Assembly (NCBI RefSeq): GCF_022965805.1
Contig: NC_133104.1
Span: 21,092,912-21,156,911, forward strand
Reading direction: 5' to 3'
Origin: Primulina eburnea
Lineage: Eukaryota > Streptophyta > Magnoliopsida > Lamiales > Gesneriaceae
Length of the DNA stretch: 64,000 nucleotides
Below are positions 22,579-34,144 of the stretch, piece by piece (the first letter of the stretch is position 1; every line of letters begins with the position of its first letter). The notes beneath the pieces were generated by a model that saw nothing but the letters and a program-made list of their open reading frames with translations, was not told the DNA's origin and searched no databases. Position numbers and translations under genes: made by a program.

Positions 22579-23916
22579 TGTAACACCTCTTACCGGTTTT
22601 AAAAAAATAGCAGCGGAATTTAAAATTTTACTTGAAGGGAAGAAGGATTCAAAATACATTTCAATATATAATCAAAAGTATCTACATGATCAATAAAATG
22701 ATGCAACAAAATACAAAATATCATTTTTGTGATCATGTCCAAAATTCTATCAAAATAGTCTTCTTCCTTCCTTCTCTTATGCATATGACTCCGGCCCCAA
22801 TCAACGTCTCGGCTAGTCGATCTTATTTGCGTCACATGAAATAACTGAAATGAGTATAAAACTCAGAAAGTGGAAATCTTACATAGCAATGGATACATAT
22901 CATACTCTGTAAAACATGACTCTGAAAACATTAAATATCATCAACTCTGAAACATAAATATCATAGCATGAATAGCAATAACGATGGTATTTCTCTTTTC
23001 TCTGTTGGATTGATATCTAGATAGTATCTCTGTCTCAGTACCTATATCCCATAGATATGAATCGATACTCTGTAGGGATATAAGCCTATGGTCGTTGATC
23101 AACTAATTGCATGCAATATCTGACTATGTATCTATCAATCCAATAAATCATTTTGAACTCTCTCTTTGGCATTAAATCAAACACTTTGAATACTCTATTC
23201 TTTTGTATTCCCTTTGACGTAATTGAGACATAAAATGCCTCTAATATACAACAAAGTGTATAAATACATAGCATGAATCAAATGGAAGGGAATAACATGT
23301 TAAATCCATTGAAACACAATACATATATTATCATGTGAGCACAAGGAAATGAATTCCACTTACAACACTTGGAAACCTTGAATCTAATCTCTTGGTAGAA
23401 AACCTACAACAATAAACCATATATTGCACCATCAATAACCTAATAATCAAACAACCATACCAATAAATCCATAAAACCAACACCATCAACAAACCCATGA
23501 TTTCCCAACATCATAAACCAAGAATAAACTATACCACAAGCTTACCTTAGCTCCTTGAACCCAAAACTAACTTGTTCCCACTTCAATACTCCAACTAGAT
23601 GCTAAAATCTAAGGTACCAAATGAAGAAATTGAGAACCCTAGGTCTCCCTTGCTGAAGAAATCGAGAAGGGTGGAGAAGAAATGAGAGAAAATAGGCAAA
23701 CTCTTGTATTTATAACACTTAATCTCGAAAACACGCTTTTACTGTACATATACCGCGGGTGCGCTATCTTCATCACCGCGGGTGCGCTGAGTGTTCTGGA
23801 AAACTTCCAAAAATCCGTAAGGAACGATCACAGGTGCGCTACAAAACAGACCGCGGGTGCGGTGCCGCCTCTGCAAAACCACCGCGGGTGCGGTGCCGCC
23901 TCTGCAAAACCACCGC
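22579..23916 (-). mobile_element. Truncated LTR of a C-like element (E)
   Basis: Homologous to the C LTRs in reverse: TGTAACACCTC at the left matches the C LTR end GAGGTGTCACA, followed by GCGGAATTTAAAATTT and a GCATGCAAT/GATCAACGACCATAG segment shared with C. Minus-strand TATA TTATAAATAC at about 23706-23715. It stops at 23916 inside its array, where K pol sequence begins, so its 5' start is missing. Confidence 0.85.
23753..23916 (-). repeat. CCGCGGGTGCGG array of LTR E
   Basis: Motif starts at 23753, 23776, 23828 (degenerate), 23851 and 23882: neighbour distances 23, 52, 23 and 31. The last two belong to perfect 31-bp tandem units (23850-23880, 23881-23911); a third unit breaks off after ACCGC. 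Confidence 0.88.
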
Positions 23917-25288
23917 TTCTTCTAGGCCATGTCTACTCCATTGGACTTTCACTAGCGGAATAATCTTCGTCCTGAGCTTCTTTTCTTTCCGATCAAGAAT
24001 TTGTATTGGTTGCTCAACATAGCTCAAGGTCTGATCAAGCTCCGCTTCGTCAGGCTGAATGACATGGGAAATATCCGGCATATATTTACAAACATTGACA
24101 CATGAAGAACATCATGTATCCCGGATAACGAAGGAGGAAGAGCAAGTCTGTAAACTCGATCGCCAATCTTTTCAAGAATCTCGTACGGACCAATGTACCG
24201 AGGAGCCAATTTTCCATGTTTGCCAAATCTGACGCCTCTGAAAGGAGAAATCTTCAGAAATACTCTGTCTCCTTGTTCAAATACTAATGGTCTACGTCTA
24301 ATGTTGGCGTATTTCGCTTGTCTATCCTGTGCCATCTTCATTCTTTTCTGAATAATCTTCACTTTCTCAGTCATGTCACGTATCATATCCGGCCCAAGTT
24401 CTTGTACCTCTGAGATATCATCCCAGTACAGCGGAGATCTTCACTTCTTGCCATATAAAGCTTCAAACGGTGCCATCTCAATACTTGTTTGATAGCTGTT
24501 ATTGTAAGAGAATTCACAAAGAGGTAGAGAATCTTGCCAACTAGTGCCAAAATCTAGCACTACGGCTCTCAACATATCCTCTAGAGTCTGGATAGTCCGT
24601 TCTGACTGTCCGTCTGTCTGAGGATGATAAGCAGTACTCAGGTGTAATGTTGTACCTAAAGCCTGCTGTAAACTGTGCCAGAAGTGTGAAGTGAATCGTG
24701 GATCACGATCTGATACCATAGACTTCGGCACACCATGTAATCTGACTACCTCTTGGACATATATCTCCGCCATCTGATCATGCCGATACGTCATTCTGTA
24801 CGGAATAAAGCAAGCTGATTTGGTCAGTCTGTCAATAATGACCCAAATCGCATCACAGCCTCTAGATGATCGAGGTAACTTCGTCACGAAATCCATGGAA
24901 ATGTGATCTCATTTCCATTCTGGAATAGCTAATCTTTGAGGTAACCCTCCGGGCTTCTTTCTCTCAGCTTTCACCTGTTGGCAATTTAAACTCTTTGACA
25001 CAAATTCGGCGATATCTGACTTCATCTGCTTCCACAAGAACTGCATCTTCAAGTCATTGTACATCTTTCTGCCACCAGGATGAATGCTAAATCTACTACA
25101 ATGTGCTTCTGAAAGAATCTGATGTTTCAAATCTGAAACATTTGGCACGACAAGACGGTTATTCACATACAGCACATGATCACGTACCAGATATTCTGAC
25201 AAGTGCTGCGATCTGACCATATCAATCGATTTCTGTACGTTTGGATCAATTCTTTGTGCTTCTTTGATTCTCATAATCAAATCAGGCT
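23917..25288 (-). pseudogene. Integrase and chromodomain relic (K, 3' part)
   Basis: Minus-strand chromovirus pol from just after RNase H to the chromodomain. Pieces: the zinc-binding region (25280-24909, [26 protein letters not shown]) ending at a Trp-to-stop change; the integrase core (24896-24441, [43 protein letters not shown]) ending at another stop; the C-terminal barrel (24386-24024) with a frameshift; and the chromodomain (ILDRKEKKLRTK, about 24020-23960). It is cut off at 23917 before its polypurine tract. The upstream part resumes at 33095, beyond inserted element C. Very similar to J pol. Confidence 0.92.
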
Positions 25289-25293
25289 CAACT

Positions 25294-26885
25294 TGTAATA
25301 GCCTATCCCGGTGTACGGTACGGTTTAAGTTTCGTATGTTTATTGGGTTATTTGGTTTAGATGTTAAGAGTTGTGTTTATTGGTTTTAGTATTGTTGGTT
25401 ATTATTGTTGTTTGGTATTGTTGATGCTCGTTGTTGGTAGTTGTATTGTATCAGCGTTGCGGTTCGATTTTAGTTGCATTATAGTTTGTTTTGGCCGTGA
25501 CAAGACCGCACCCGCGCTCAGTACAAGGACCACACCCGCGGTCGTAATTCATGATTTTTGTTGGTTTTGCCGTAGCCACACCGCATCCGCGGTGTTAAGT
25601 GTACCGCACCCGCGGTGTAAGCAGCGCACCCGCGGTAATGTTAGGACCGCACCCGCGGTCGTGATTTTTCAGAAATTGTTGGGATGCCGAGAGCTCACCG
25701 CACCCGCGGTCGCGCACAGCAGAAACGCGTTTCGAGATTTTAAGTGATATATTGGATAAGTTGGTTCACTTTACTCATTTCCTTCTCTCTTATTTTCGAT
25801 TTCTCTCCTTAAAGACTAGGGTTTCTCTCATTTCTTTCATTTCCTACCTTTGATTCTTGCATCTTGGTGGTTAATTGTTGAGAGATCAAGGTTCTACTTG
25901 ATGCTAGGAATCTAAGGTAAGCTTTTGGTGTTGTTTATTCTTGGTTTTGGAGGAGATGTGATATGGATTTGTTGATATTGTTGGTTTTATGGATTAATTG
26001 GCATGGGTTCATGGTTATTGGGTTATTGATGGTGTATATTATGGTTTATTGTTGTAGGATTTCAACCAAGGGTTTAGTTGAAGGTTTCAAGTGGTTGTAA
26101 GTGGAATTTCATCCTTTGTGCTCACATGATAATATATGTATAGTGTTTCAATGATTTCAAAGTGCTATTCCCTTCATTTGATTCATGATTATGTATTAAT
26201 ACTTTTGTTGTATATTGTGGAGGCAATTGATGTCTCAATTATGAGAAGGGAATACAAAAGAGATAGAGTTTACAAAGTGTTTGATGAAATGTCCCAAAGA
26301 GTGAATTCAAATGTTTTATGGATTGATAGATACATAGTCAGAGATTGCATGCAATTAGTTGATCAACGACCATAGGCTTATATCCCTCAGAGTTGTCGAT
26401 TTATATCGTTGGGATACGAGCACCACAGACAAAGATACTATTGACATCAATCCATACCAGAGAAAAGAGAAATACCATCGTTATTATTATTCATGCTATG
26501 ATATTCACATTTCAGAGTTGATGGTATATATGTTTTTAAAGCTATGATTTTCAGAGTATGCTATGTCTATTGCTATGTAAGAGTTCCACTTGCTGAGTTT
26601 TATACTCATTTCAGTTTATTCATGTGATGTAGATAAGAGCGACGGACCAGGACGTTGATTGTGGGCCGGAGACATATGCATGGGAGAAGGAAGGAAGATG
26701 TTATTTTGATGGCATTTTGTCATGATCATAGGAATGATATTTTATGTTTTTGTTATATCATTTGAATGATCATGTATTTATTTTGGATGTAAATGTTTTA
26801 TGGAAATGTATTTGAATCCTTCATCCCTTCAAGTAAAAATTTTAAATTCCGCTGTATTTTTATTAAATTGGGTCGAGGTGTCACA
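25294..26885 (+). repeat. 5' LTR of C
   Basis: 1592 bp. Contains the motif array, a weak TATA (GATATATT near 25746), an AAG/GTAAGC donor-like site (GT at 25917-25918), and a long shared segment around GAATTCAAATGTTTTATGG that also occurs in LTR E. Small open frames are shadows. Confidence 0.95.
25506..25710 (+). repeat. CCGCACCCGCGG array, C 5' LTR
   Basis: Starts at 25506, 25530, 25581, 25604, 25624, 25647 and 25698: distances 24, 51, 23, 20, 23 and 51. The layout nearly duplicates that of the G LTR (23, 51, 23, 20, 24, 51, 23). Confidence 0.93.
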
Positions 26886-26890
26886 TTTAG

Positions 26891-26902
26891 TGGTATCAGA
26901 GC
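26891..26902 (+). other. Primer-binding site of C
   Basis: TGGTATCAGAGC five bases after the LTR; complementary to initiator tRNA-Met. Confidence 0.9.
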
Positions 26903-27019
26903 ACCGTTCTTCTGACCAATGCATATGAGTTCGTTTACTTTCAACTGTCCGGGTATGTCTTCTTCTACATCTATTCATTGTTATCTATTGATTTACTTTT
27001 TGTGAGCACATTGTAGAGT

Positions 27020-27496
27020 ATGCCTCCTAAGAGGAAAGCTGTAGAGGGTGAGGATAGTTCTTCCTCTAGAGTTGTCGATGAGTTCGGCAAGTTGTTGAAA
27101 GAGCAGGCTAAAGTCCATAGTGAGCAGATCCAGCAGTTGCTTCGGTTGCAAGGAGCTGGCCAAGGTAGAGGTCAAGTGAGAGGTCAAGTTGCCCAAGCTG
27201 TTGGTACCGATGGGATATTTTCTACTTTCAAGAGGATGGATCCGCCAGAATTTGCAGGTAGCACTGATCCGTTAGTGGCCGTAGAGTGGATCAAGGCACT
27301 CGAGGCTATCTTTGATCATCTCAACTACGAGGACAAGGACAGAATCAGTTGTGCAGTGTTCATGTTAGTCAAGGCTGCACGTATTTGGTGGAATGCGACC
27401 AAGGTTAGTGTTGATCTACCGGCTTTGAAGTGGCAAGAGTTCACCGATCTTTTCTACGACAAGTACTTCCCAGACGCACTTCGAGCGAGGAGGTGA
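27020..27496 (+). pseudogene. C gag, N-terminal part
   Basis: The ATG at 27020 lies three bases after a possible splice acceptor (TTGTAG). It encodes the capsid start (MDPPEFAGSTDPLVAVEWI, then ARIWWNATKVSVDLPALKWQ and FYDKYFPDALRARR). It stops at a TGA created by a frameshift near 27490; the capsid continues in another frame from about 27526 ([18 protein letters not shown]). Gag would form the particle shell; this copy cannot make it intact. Confidence 0.9.
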
Positions 27497-27525
27497 CGGA
27501 GTTCTTGGAGCTTTGACAAGGGGGT

Positions 27526-30500
27526 ATGGACGTTGGTGAATATATTTTGAAATTCGAGGAGGGCTGCCTTTTTGCCCCGTACATTGCTTCCAACGACAAG
27601 GACAAAGGTGCTCATTTAATTCGAGGCCTTAGAGCGGAGATTCGGAGGGATATCAACATGTCGATGGCTGTGACGTTCAAGGAGATTGTGTCGAAGGCAT
27701 TGTTGGCCGAGCAGGACGAGAAAGACATTGCTAGGGAGAGGCAGGCGAGGCATCAGGCCATTGCTCAGAGGGGACAGAGTTCTAGTCAGCGAGGTAAAGA
27801 TCGTTTCAAGGGGAAAGGCAAGATAGAGTCGAGTCCTAAACCACCGGCAGTCCCATTTGATCCTGAGAAGCCTTTGTGTCCCAAGTACAGTCGACATCAT
27901 AGAGGAGAGTGCAGATTTGGCACTCATACTTGTTATCGTTGTGGCACTGCAGGCCACATTGCCAAAGATTGTCTGAGAGGATCAATTAAAGAGAAGGTGC
28001 AGGGTCGCATCTTCACCATGACGAAGGAAGGTATAAATCATGATTCTTATGTGATCTCTAGCACTATTTTAATTTCAGGCAGAGTAGCTCCGACATTGAT
28101 AGATACAGGTGCCACTCATTCTTTTATGTCTGAATTGTTTTTGAGATCCTTGGGTATAGTTCCTTTTGTTCTTCCCCTCCAATTTAATGTTGTTTTACCT
28201 TCGGGGGATGTGTTGTGCCCGACGTCTATTGTATATGCGTGCTCTGTTCAAATTGATGAGCGAGTGGTTTATGCTGACTTGATTGTCATTCCAATGGTTG
28301 CATTTGATATTATTCTCGGCATGGATTGGCTTTCGACTTATCGTGCAGTGATTGATTGCGTTGCTAAGACGGTGTCATTTGCAGATGATGTCAATAGGGA
28401 AGGTATGCTCGCCAGTGCAGGTACTTCGTTGGTCCTTCCTTTTATTTTTTGTCTTGAGGCTAAGAAATTGTTGTGTAGAGGATGTGATGGGTTCTTGGCT
28501 TCTATAGTGGATGTGGATAAGATTGTGAAGTTGAATATTGATGATATTGATGTGGTGAGAGAATTCTCTGATGTATTTGAGGATGATGTTTCGTGTTTGC
28601 CGCCGGACAGAGATGTGGAGTTTGTGATTGATCTAGTTCCAGGTACGGTTCCTATTTCCAAGGCTCCGTATAGAATGGCCCCTACAGAGATGAAGGAGTT
28701 GAAGACGCAGTTGCAAGATCTTTTAGATAAAGGTTTCATTCGACCGAGTTATTCACCTTGGGGAGCTCCGGTTCTTTTCGTCAAGAAGAAGGATGCATCG
28801 TTGCGGCTTTGCATTAATTATAGGGAGCTCAACAAAGTGACTATCAAGAACAAGTATCCGTTGCCACGGATAGATGATTTGTTTGATCAGCTGCAAGGAG
28901 CTACCGTGTTCTCGAAGATTGATCTGCGATCTGGCTTTTATCAGTTGAAGGTTAGGTAGTCTGATATCCCTAAGACGGCGTTCCGGACCAGGTACGGTCA
29001 TTATAAATTTCTTGTGATGTCTTTTGGTCTGACCAATGCTCCTTCAGTCTTTATGGATCTGATGAACCGTGTGTTCAAGCCGTATTTGGATAGCTTCGTC
29101 ATTGTTTTCATCGACGACATCTTGATCTATTCCAAGACCAGAGAGCTTCATGCAGAGCATCTTAGAGTGGTTCTTCAGTTGTTGAGAGAGAGGAGGCTGT
29201 TTGCTAAGCTGAAGAAATGTGAGTTCTGGTTGGAGCAGATTTCTTTCTTAGGCCATGTCGTTTCGAAGGATGGTATAGCTGTTGATCCAGCCAAGATCGA
29301 GGCGATTCATAAATGGCCTATCCCTACCACCGTATCAGAGGTACACAGTTTCCTTGGTTTGGCTGGTTACTATCGTCGTTTCATTTCAGATTTCTCTAAG
29401 ATTGCCCTGCCATTAACCAATCTGACAAGGAAGACTGTGAAGTTTGAGTGGTCCAATGAATGCCAGAGTGGATTCCAAGAGCTGAAATATAAGTTGACGA
29501 CAGCTCCTGTTCTTGCACTACCCAGTGGTACAGAAGACTTTGTTGTTTTCACCGATGCGTCGAAGAAAGGTCTTGGTGCAGTGTTGATGCAGTGTGGAAA
29601 GGTAATGGCCTATGCTTCTCGCCAGTTGAAGGACTACGAAAAGAATTATCCTACGCATGATTTGGAACTAGCAGCTGTGGTTTTTGCTCTGAAAATCTGG
29701 AGACATTATTTATATGGCGAAAAGTGTGAGATTTTCACGGACCACGAGAGCTTGAAGTATTTGTTTTCTCAGAAAGAGCTCAACATGCGACAGAAGAGGT
29801 GGTTAGAGCTTGTCAAGGATTATGATGTGACGATCAGTTACCACCCAGGGAAAGCGAATGTTGTAGCGGATGCTTTGAGCCGTAAGTCGAGTTCTTCTTT
29901 GAGTTCGATGATTCAGCAGCCGTTGTTGTTAGACTTACAGAGAGAGGAGATAGCTTTGGTGGTTCCTGGGACCATTGCTCGCTTTTCAGCGTTGGTTATT
30001 CGAGCTACATTGACGGATAGGATCCGTAGAGAGCAGGCCAATGATTTGCAGTTGGCAGAGATGAGAGCTAGAGAAGAGGAGAGAGGTAACTCAGAGTTTG
30101 GAGTGAATGGAGATGGTTTGGTGACTTTCAGAGGCCGTATTTGTGTTCTTGTTGGTGATGATATTCGGCGAGATATTTTGACAGAGGCTCATACCGCGCC
30201 ATATTCGATACATCCAGGTAGCACCAAGATGTATCAGGATCTTCGTAGACTCTACTGGTGGCCAGGTATGAAGATAGATATTGCTATGTTCATTTCTCAG
30301 TGCCTAACTTGTCAGCAGGTGAAGATTGAGCACCAAAGACCTGCTGCGACATTGTTGTCATTGCCGATTCCTCAGTGGAAATGGGAGCATATTACGATGG
30401 ACTTCGTGACTGCTCTTCCAAGAACGCAGAAAGGTTATAATTCCATTTGGGTTATTGTTGATCGATTGACCAAGTCAGCGCATTTTCTCCCAGTCAAGAC

Positions 30501-31440
30501 GACGTATTCCTTGAATCAGTATGCCGAAGAGTACATAGCAGAGATTGTTAGACTTCATGGTGTTCCTGTGTCGATCGTGTTTGATCGTGACCCCAGATTT
30601 ACTTCAGAGTTTTGGAAGAGTTTGCACAGAGCTATGGGTTCACGGTTAGCGTTTAGTACAACATATCATCCCCAGAGCGACGGTCAATCAGAGAGAGTTA
30701 TTCAGATTCTAGAGGATATGCTCAGAGCTTGTACTATTGATTATCCTGGTAGCTGGGATTCCAAATTGCCTCTTGTTGAGTTCACGTACAACAATAGCTA
30801 CCAAGCGACGATTGGCATGGCACCGTATGAAGCACTTTATGGCTGAAAATGTAGATCTCCCTTGTATTGGGATGAGGTTGGCGAGAGGAAGATGTTGGGT
30901 CCCGAGTTGGTCCAACAGACGGCTGATATTGTTGCTGTTATTCAAGAGAGGATGAAGACAGCGCAGTCGAGACAGAAGAGCTATGCAGATGTGCGTCGCA
31001 GACCGTTGCAGTTTGAGGTTGGCGACCATGTGTTCTTGAAGATTGCACCTCTTAAGGGTGTGATACGGTTTGGCAAGAAGGGCAAGTTGAGTCCGAGATT
31101 CATTGGCCCATTTGAGATCTTGGACAGAGTCGGTGATCGAGCTTACAGGTTAGCCCTACTGCCAGATCTTGACAGAGTTCACAATATTTTTCATGTTTCG
31201 ATGCTCAGGAAGTATATTGCGAATCCTTCCCATGTTTTTCGCCACGAGCCATTGGATTTGACGCCGAATTTGACCTACCAAGAGATTCCGGTCCAGATTC
31301 TGGATTGCAAAGTCAGAGTATTGAGGAACAAAGAGATCGGCATCGATAAAGTCCTTTGGAAGAATCATTTGATTGAAGAGGCCACGTGGGAACCAGAGGA
31401 TGAGATGAGAGAGAAGTATCCTGAGTTGTTCGTGCAGTGA
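27526..31440 (+). pseudogene. C gag end and pol with two nonsense codons
   Basis: One reading frame over 3.9 kb interrupted only by TAG at 28957-28959 (in RT) and TGA at 30844-30846 (in integrase). Order: capsid end; zinc knuckle [14 protein letters not shown] (27931-27972); protease DTGATHSF (about 28102); RT with FIDD (about 29108); RNase H ([11 protein letters not shown]); integrase HHCC and core ([36 protein letters not shown]); chromodomain (ILDCKVRVLRNKE, EEATWEPEDEM). The two stops look like single transitions, so the copy was probably active shortly before or at insertion. A gag-pol fusion in one frame is usual for chromoviruses. Confidence 0.95.
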
Positions 31441-31465
31441 CGTCAATTTCGGGTACGAAATTCCT

Positions 31466-31479
31466 TAAGGAGGGGAGAT
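31466..31479 (+). other. Polypurine tract of C
   Basis: TAAGGAGGGGAGAT directly before the 3' LTR. Confidence 0.85.
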
Positions 31480-33094
31480 TGTAATAGCCTATCCCGGTGT
31501 ACGGTACAGTTTAAGTTTCGTATGTTTATTGGGTTATTTGGTTTAGATGTTAAGAGTTGTGTTTATTGGTTTTAGTATTGTTGGTTATTATTGTTGTTTG
31601 GTATTGTTGATGCTCGTTGTTGGTAGTTGTATTGTATCAGCGTTGCGGTTCGATTTTAGTTGCATTATAGTTTGTTTTGGTCGTGACCAGACCGCACCCG
31701 CGCTCAGTACAAGGACCGCACCCGCGGTCGTAATTCATGATTTTTGTTGGTTTTGCCGTAGCCACACCGCACCCACGGTGTTAAGTGTACCGCACCCGCG
31801 ATATAAGCAGCGCACCCGCGGTAATGTTAGGACCGCACCCGCGGTCGTGATTTTTCAGAAATTGTTGGGATGCCGAGAGCTCACCGCACCCGCGGTAAGG
31901 ATAGACCGCACCCGCGGTCGCGCACAGCAGAAACGTGTTTCGAGATTTTAAGTGATATATTGGATAAGTTGGTTCACTTTACTCATTTCCTTCTCTCTTA
32001 TTTTCGATTTCTCTCCTTAAAGACTAGGGTTTCCCTCATTTCTTTCATTTCCTACCTTTGATTCTTGCATCTTGGTGGTTAATTGTTGAGAGATCAAGGT
32101 TCTACTTGGTGCTAGGAAGCTAAGGTAAGCTTTTGGTGTTGTTTATTCTTTGTTTTGGAGGAGATGTGATATGGGTTTGTTGATATTGACGGTTTTATGG
32201 ATTAATTGGCATGGGTTCTTGGTTATTGGGTTATTGATGGTGTATATTATGGTTTATTGTTGTAGGATTTCAACCAAGGGTTTAGTTGAAGGTTTCAAGT
32301 GAATGTAAGTGGAATTTCATCCTTTGTGCTCACATGATAATATATGTATAGTATTTCAATGATTTCAAAGTTCTATTCCCTTCATTTGATTCATGATTAT
32401 GTATTAATACTTTTGTTGTATATTGTGGAGGCAATTGATGTCTCAATTATGAGAAGGGAATACAAAAGAGATAGAGTTTACAAAGTGTTTGATGAAATGT
32501 CCCAAAGAGTGAATTCAAATATTTTATGGATTGATAGATACATAGTCAGAGATTGCATGCAATTAGTTGATCAACGACCATAGGCTTATATCCCTCAGAG
32601 TTGTCGATTTATATCGATGGGATACGAGCACCACAGACAGAGATACTATTGATATCAATCCATACCAGAGAAAAGAGAAATACCATCGTTATTATTATTC
32701 ATGCTATGATAATTCACATTTCAGAGTTGATGGTATTTATGTTATTAAAGTTATGATTTTCAGAGTATGCTATGTCTATTGCTATGTAAGAGTTCCACTT
32801 GCTGAGTTTTATACTCATTTCAGTTTATTCATGTAATGCAGATAAGAGCGACGGACCAGGACGTTGATTGTGGGCCGGAGTCATATGCATGGGAGAAGGA
32901 AGGAAGATTTTATTTTGATGGCATTTTGGCATGATCATAGGAATGATATTTTATGTTTTTGTTATATCATTTGAATGATCATGTATTTATTTTGGATGTA
33001 AATGTTTTATGGAAATGTATTTGAATCCTTCCTCCCTTCAAGTAAAAATTTTAAATTCCGCCATATTTTTATTAAATTGGGTTGAGGTGTCACA
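31480..33094 (+). repeat. 3' LTR of C
   Basis: 1615 bp, homologous to 25294-26885 throughout, followed by CAACT. Confidence 0.96.
31690..31919 (+). repeat. CCGCACCCGCGG array, C 3' LTR
   Basis: Same layout as the 5' copy plus one extra 22-bp unit near the end (around 31897-31918), restoring a final pair. Confidence 0.93.
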
Positions 33095-34144
33095 CAACTC
33101 GGATTGTAGCAAGTTGTAGTGGCCTATTCTTTGTATCAAATTCTAATCCAGACAAACAGCAATTTTCAAATAATTTTGTAACACCCATCGTCGATAAGGA
33201 TAGGGAACAAACCTTTCTACTTAAGGCGTCCGCTGCTGCATTTTACTTCCCTGGATAGTATTTGATCTCGCAGTCAAAGTCTTTCAGTAGATAAAGCCAT
33301 CTACGCTGCCGCATATTCAATTCTGATTGAGAAAATAAATACTTCAGGCTCTTGTGATCGGAGTAAATCTCAAATTTCTCGCCGTAGAGATAGTGACGCC
33401 AGATCTTTAATGCAAATACGATATCCGCCAATTCAGGATCATGAATGGGTATCGAACCTCATGTGGCTTTAGTTGTCTCGAGGCGTATGCGACCACATGA
33501 CCTCGCTGCATAAGAACACATCCCAACCCTCGGTGAGAGGCATCACAATATACAACGAAATCACCCGTACCTGAAGGTATCGCCAGTACTGGAGCACTGG
33601 TCAGCTTCTTCTTCAATTCCACAAAGCTAGACTCACAATCCTCGGACCATACAAGTGGCGCATTCTTTTGTGTCAACTGGGTAATTGGTTTTGCAATACT
33701 GGAGAAATCTTTAATAAATCGTCTATAGTATCCTGCCAGACCCATGAAACTGCATATCTCTGGCACAGAACTCGGTCTCGGCCAATTGATCACAGCTTCC
33801 ACTTTACTCGGATCCACAGCAATACCATCTCCAGATCTAATATGACCCAAGAAGACAACCTGTCTCAGCCAAAATTCGCACTTTGACAACTTAGCATATA
33901 ACCTCTCATTTCTCAGTGTTTGCAATACAATTCTCAAATTATTGGCATGCTCAGTCAAATTCTTAGAATACACCAAAATATCATCAATAAACACAATCAC
34001 ATATTCATCCAAGTACCTCTCAAAGACTCGGTTCATCAACCCCATGAATACTGCGGGAGCATTTGTTAAACCAAAAGGCATGACAATAAATTCGTAATGT
34101 CCATACCTGGTTCGAAATGCAGTTTTCGGTATGTCTACATCTCG
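33095..34144 (-). pseudogene. RT and RNase H relic (K, middle part)
   Basis: Minus-strand chromovirus RT from just before its palm ([31 protein letters not shown]) through RNase H ([25 protein letters not shown]) to 33095, where element C interrupts it. A one-base deletion near 33440 ends the long frame, and a stop near 33242 ends the next piece. The target sequence across C (AATCAGGCTCAACT, then the region after 33100) matches the uninterrupted J copy at about 49380-49450, so 33095-34144 and 23917-25288 are one element. The upstream part of RT is lost at a junction with element B. Confidence 0.9.

Larger units (their letters stand above)
25294..33094 (+). mobile_element. Complete chromovirus element C
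   Basis: 7801 bp with LTRs of 1592 bp (25294-26885) and 1615 bp (31480-33094) and target duplication CAACT at 25289-25293 and 33095-33099. LTRs open TGTAATAGCC and end GTGTCACA. Internal order is primer site, gag, protease, RT, RNase H, integrase, chromodomain, polypurine tract. The LTRs are very similar but differ by a 22-bp array unit and several substitutions. A few stops and one frameshift make this copy defective. It inserted into the K relic. Confidence 0.97.

Noticed and set aside
26136..26547. Open frames around 26136-26547 and 32344-32836
   Set aside because: Present in both LTRs of C and, reversed and broken, in LTR E. The stretch is conserved as LTR sequence, and frames are not kept in E.
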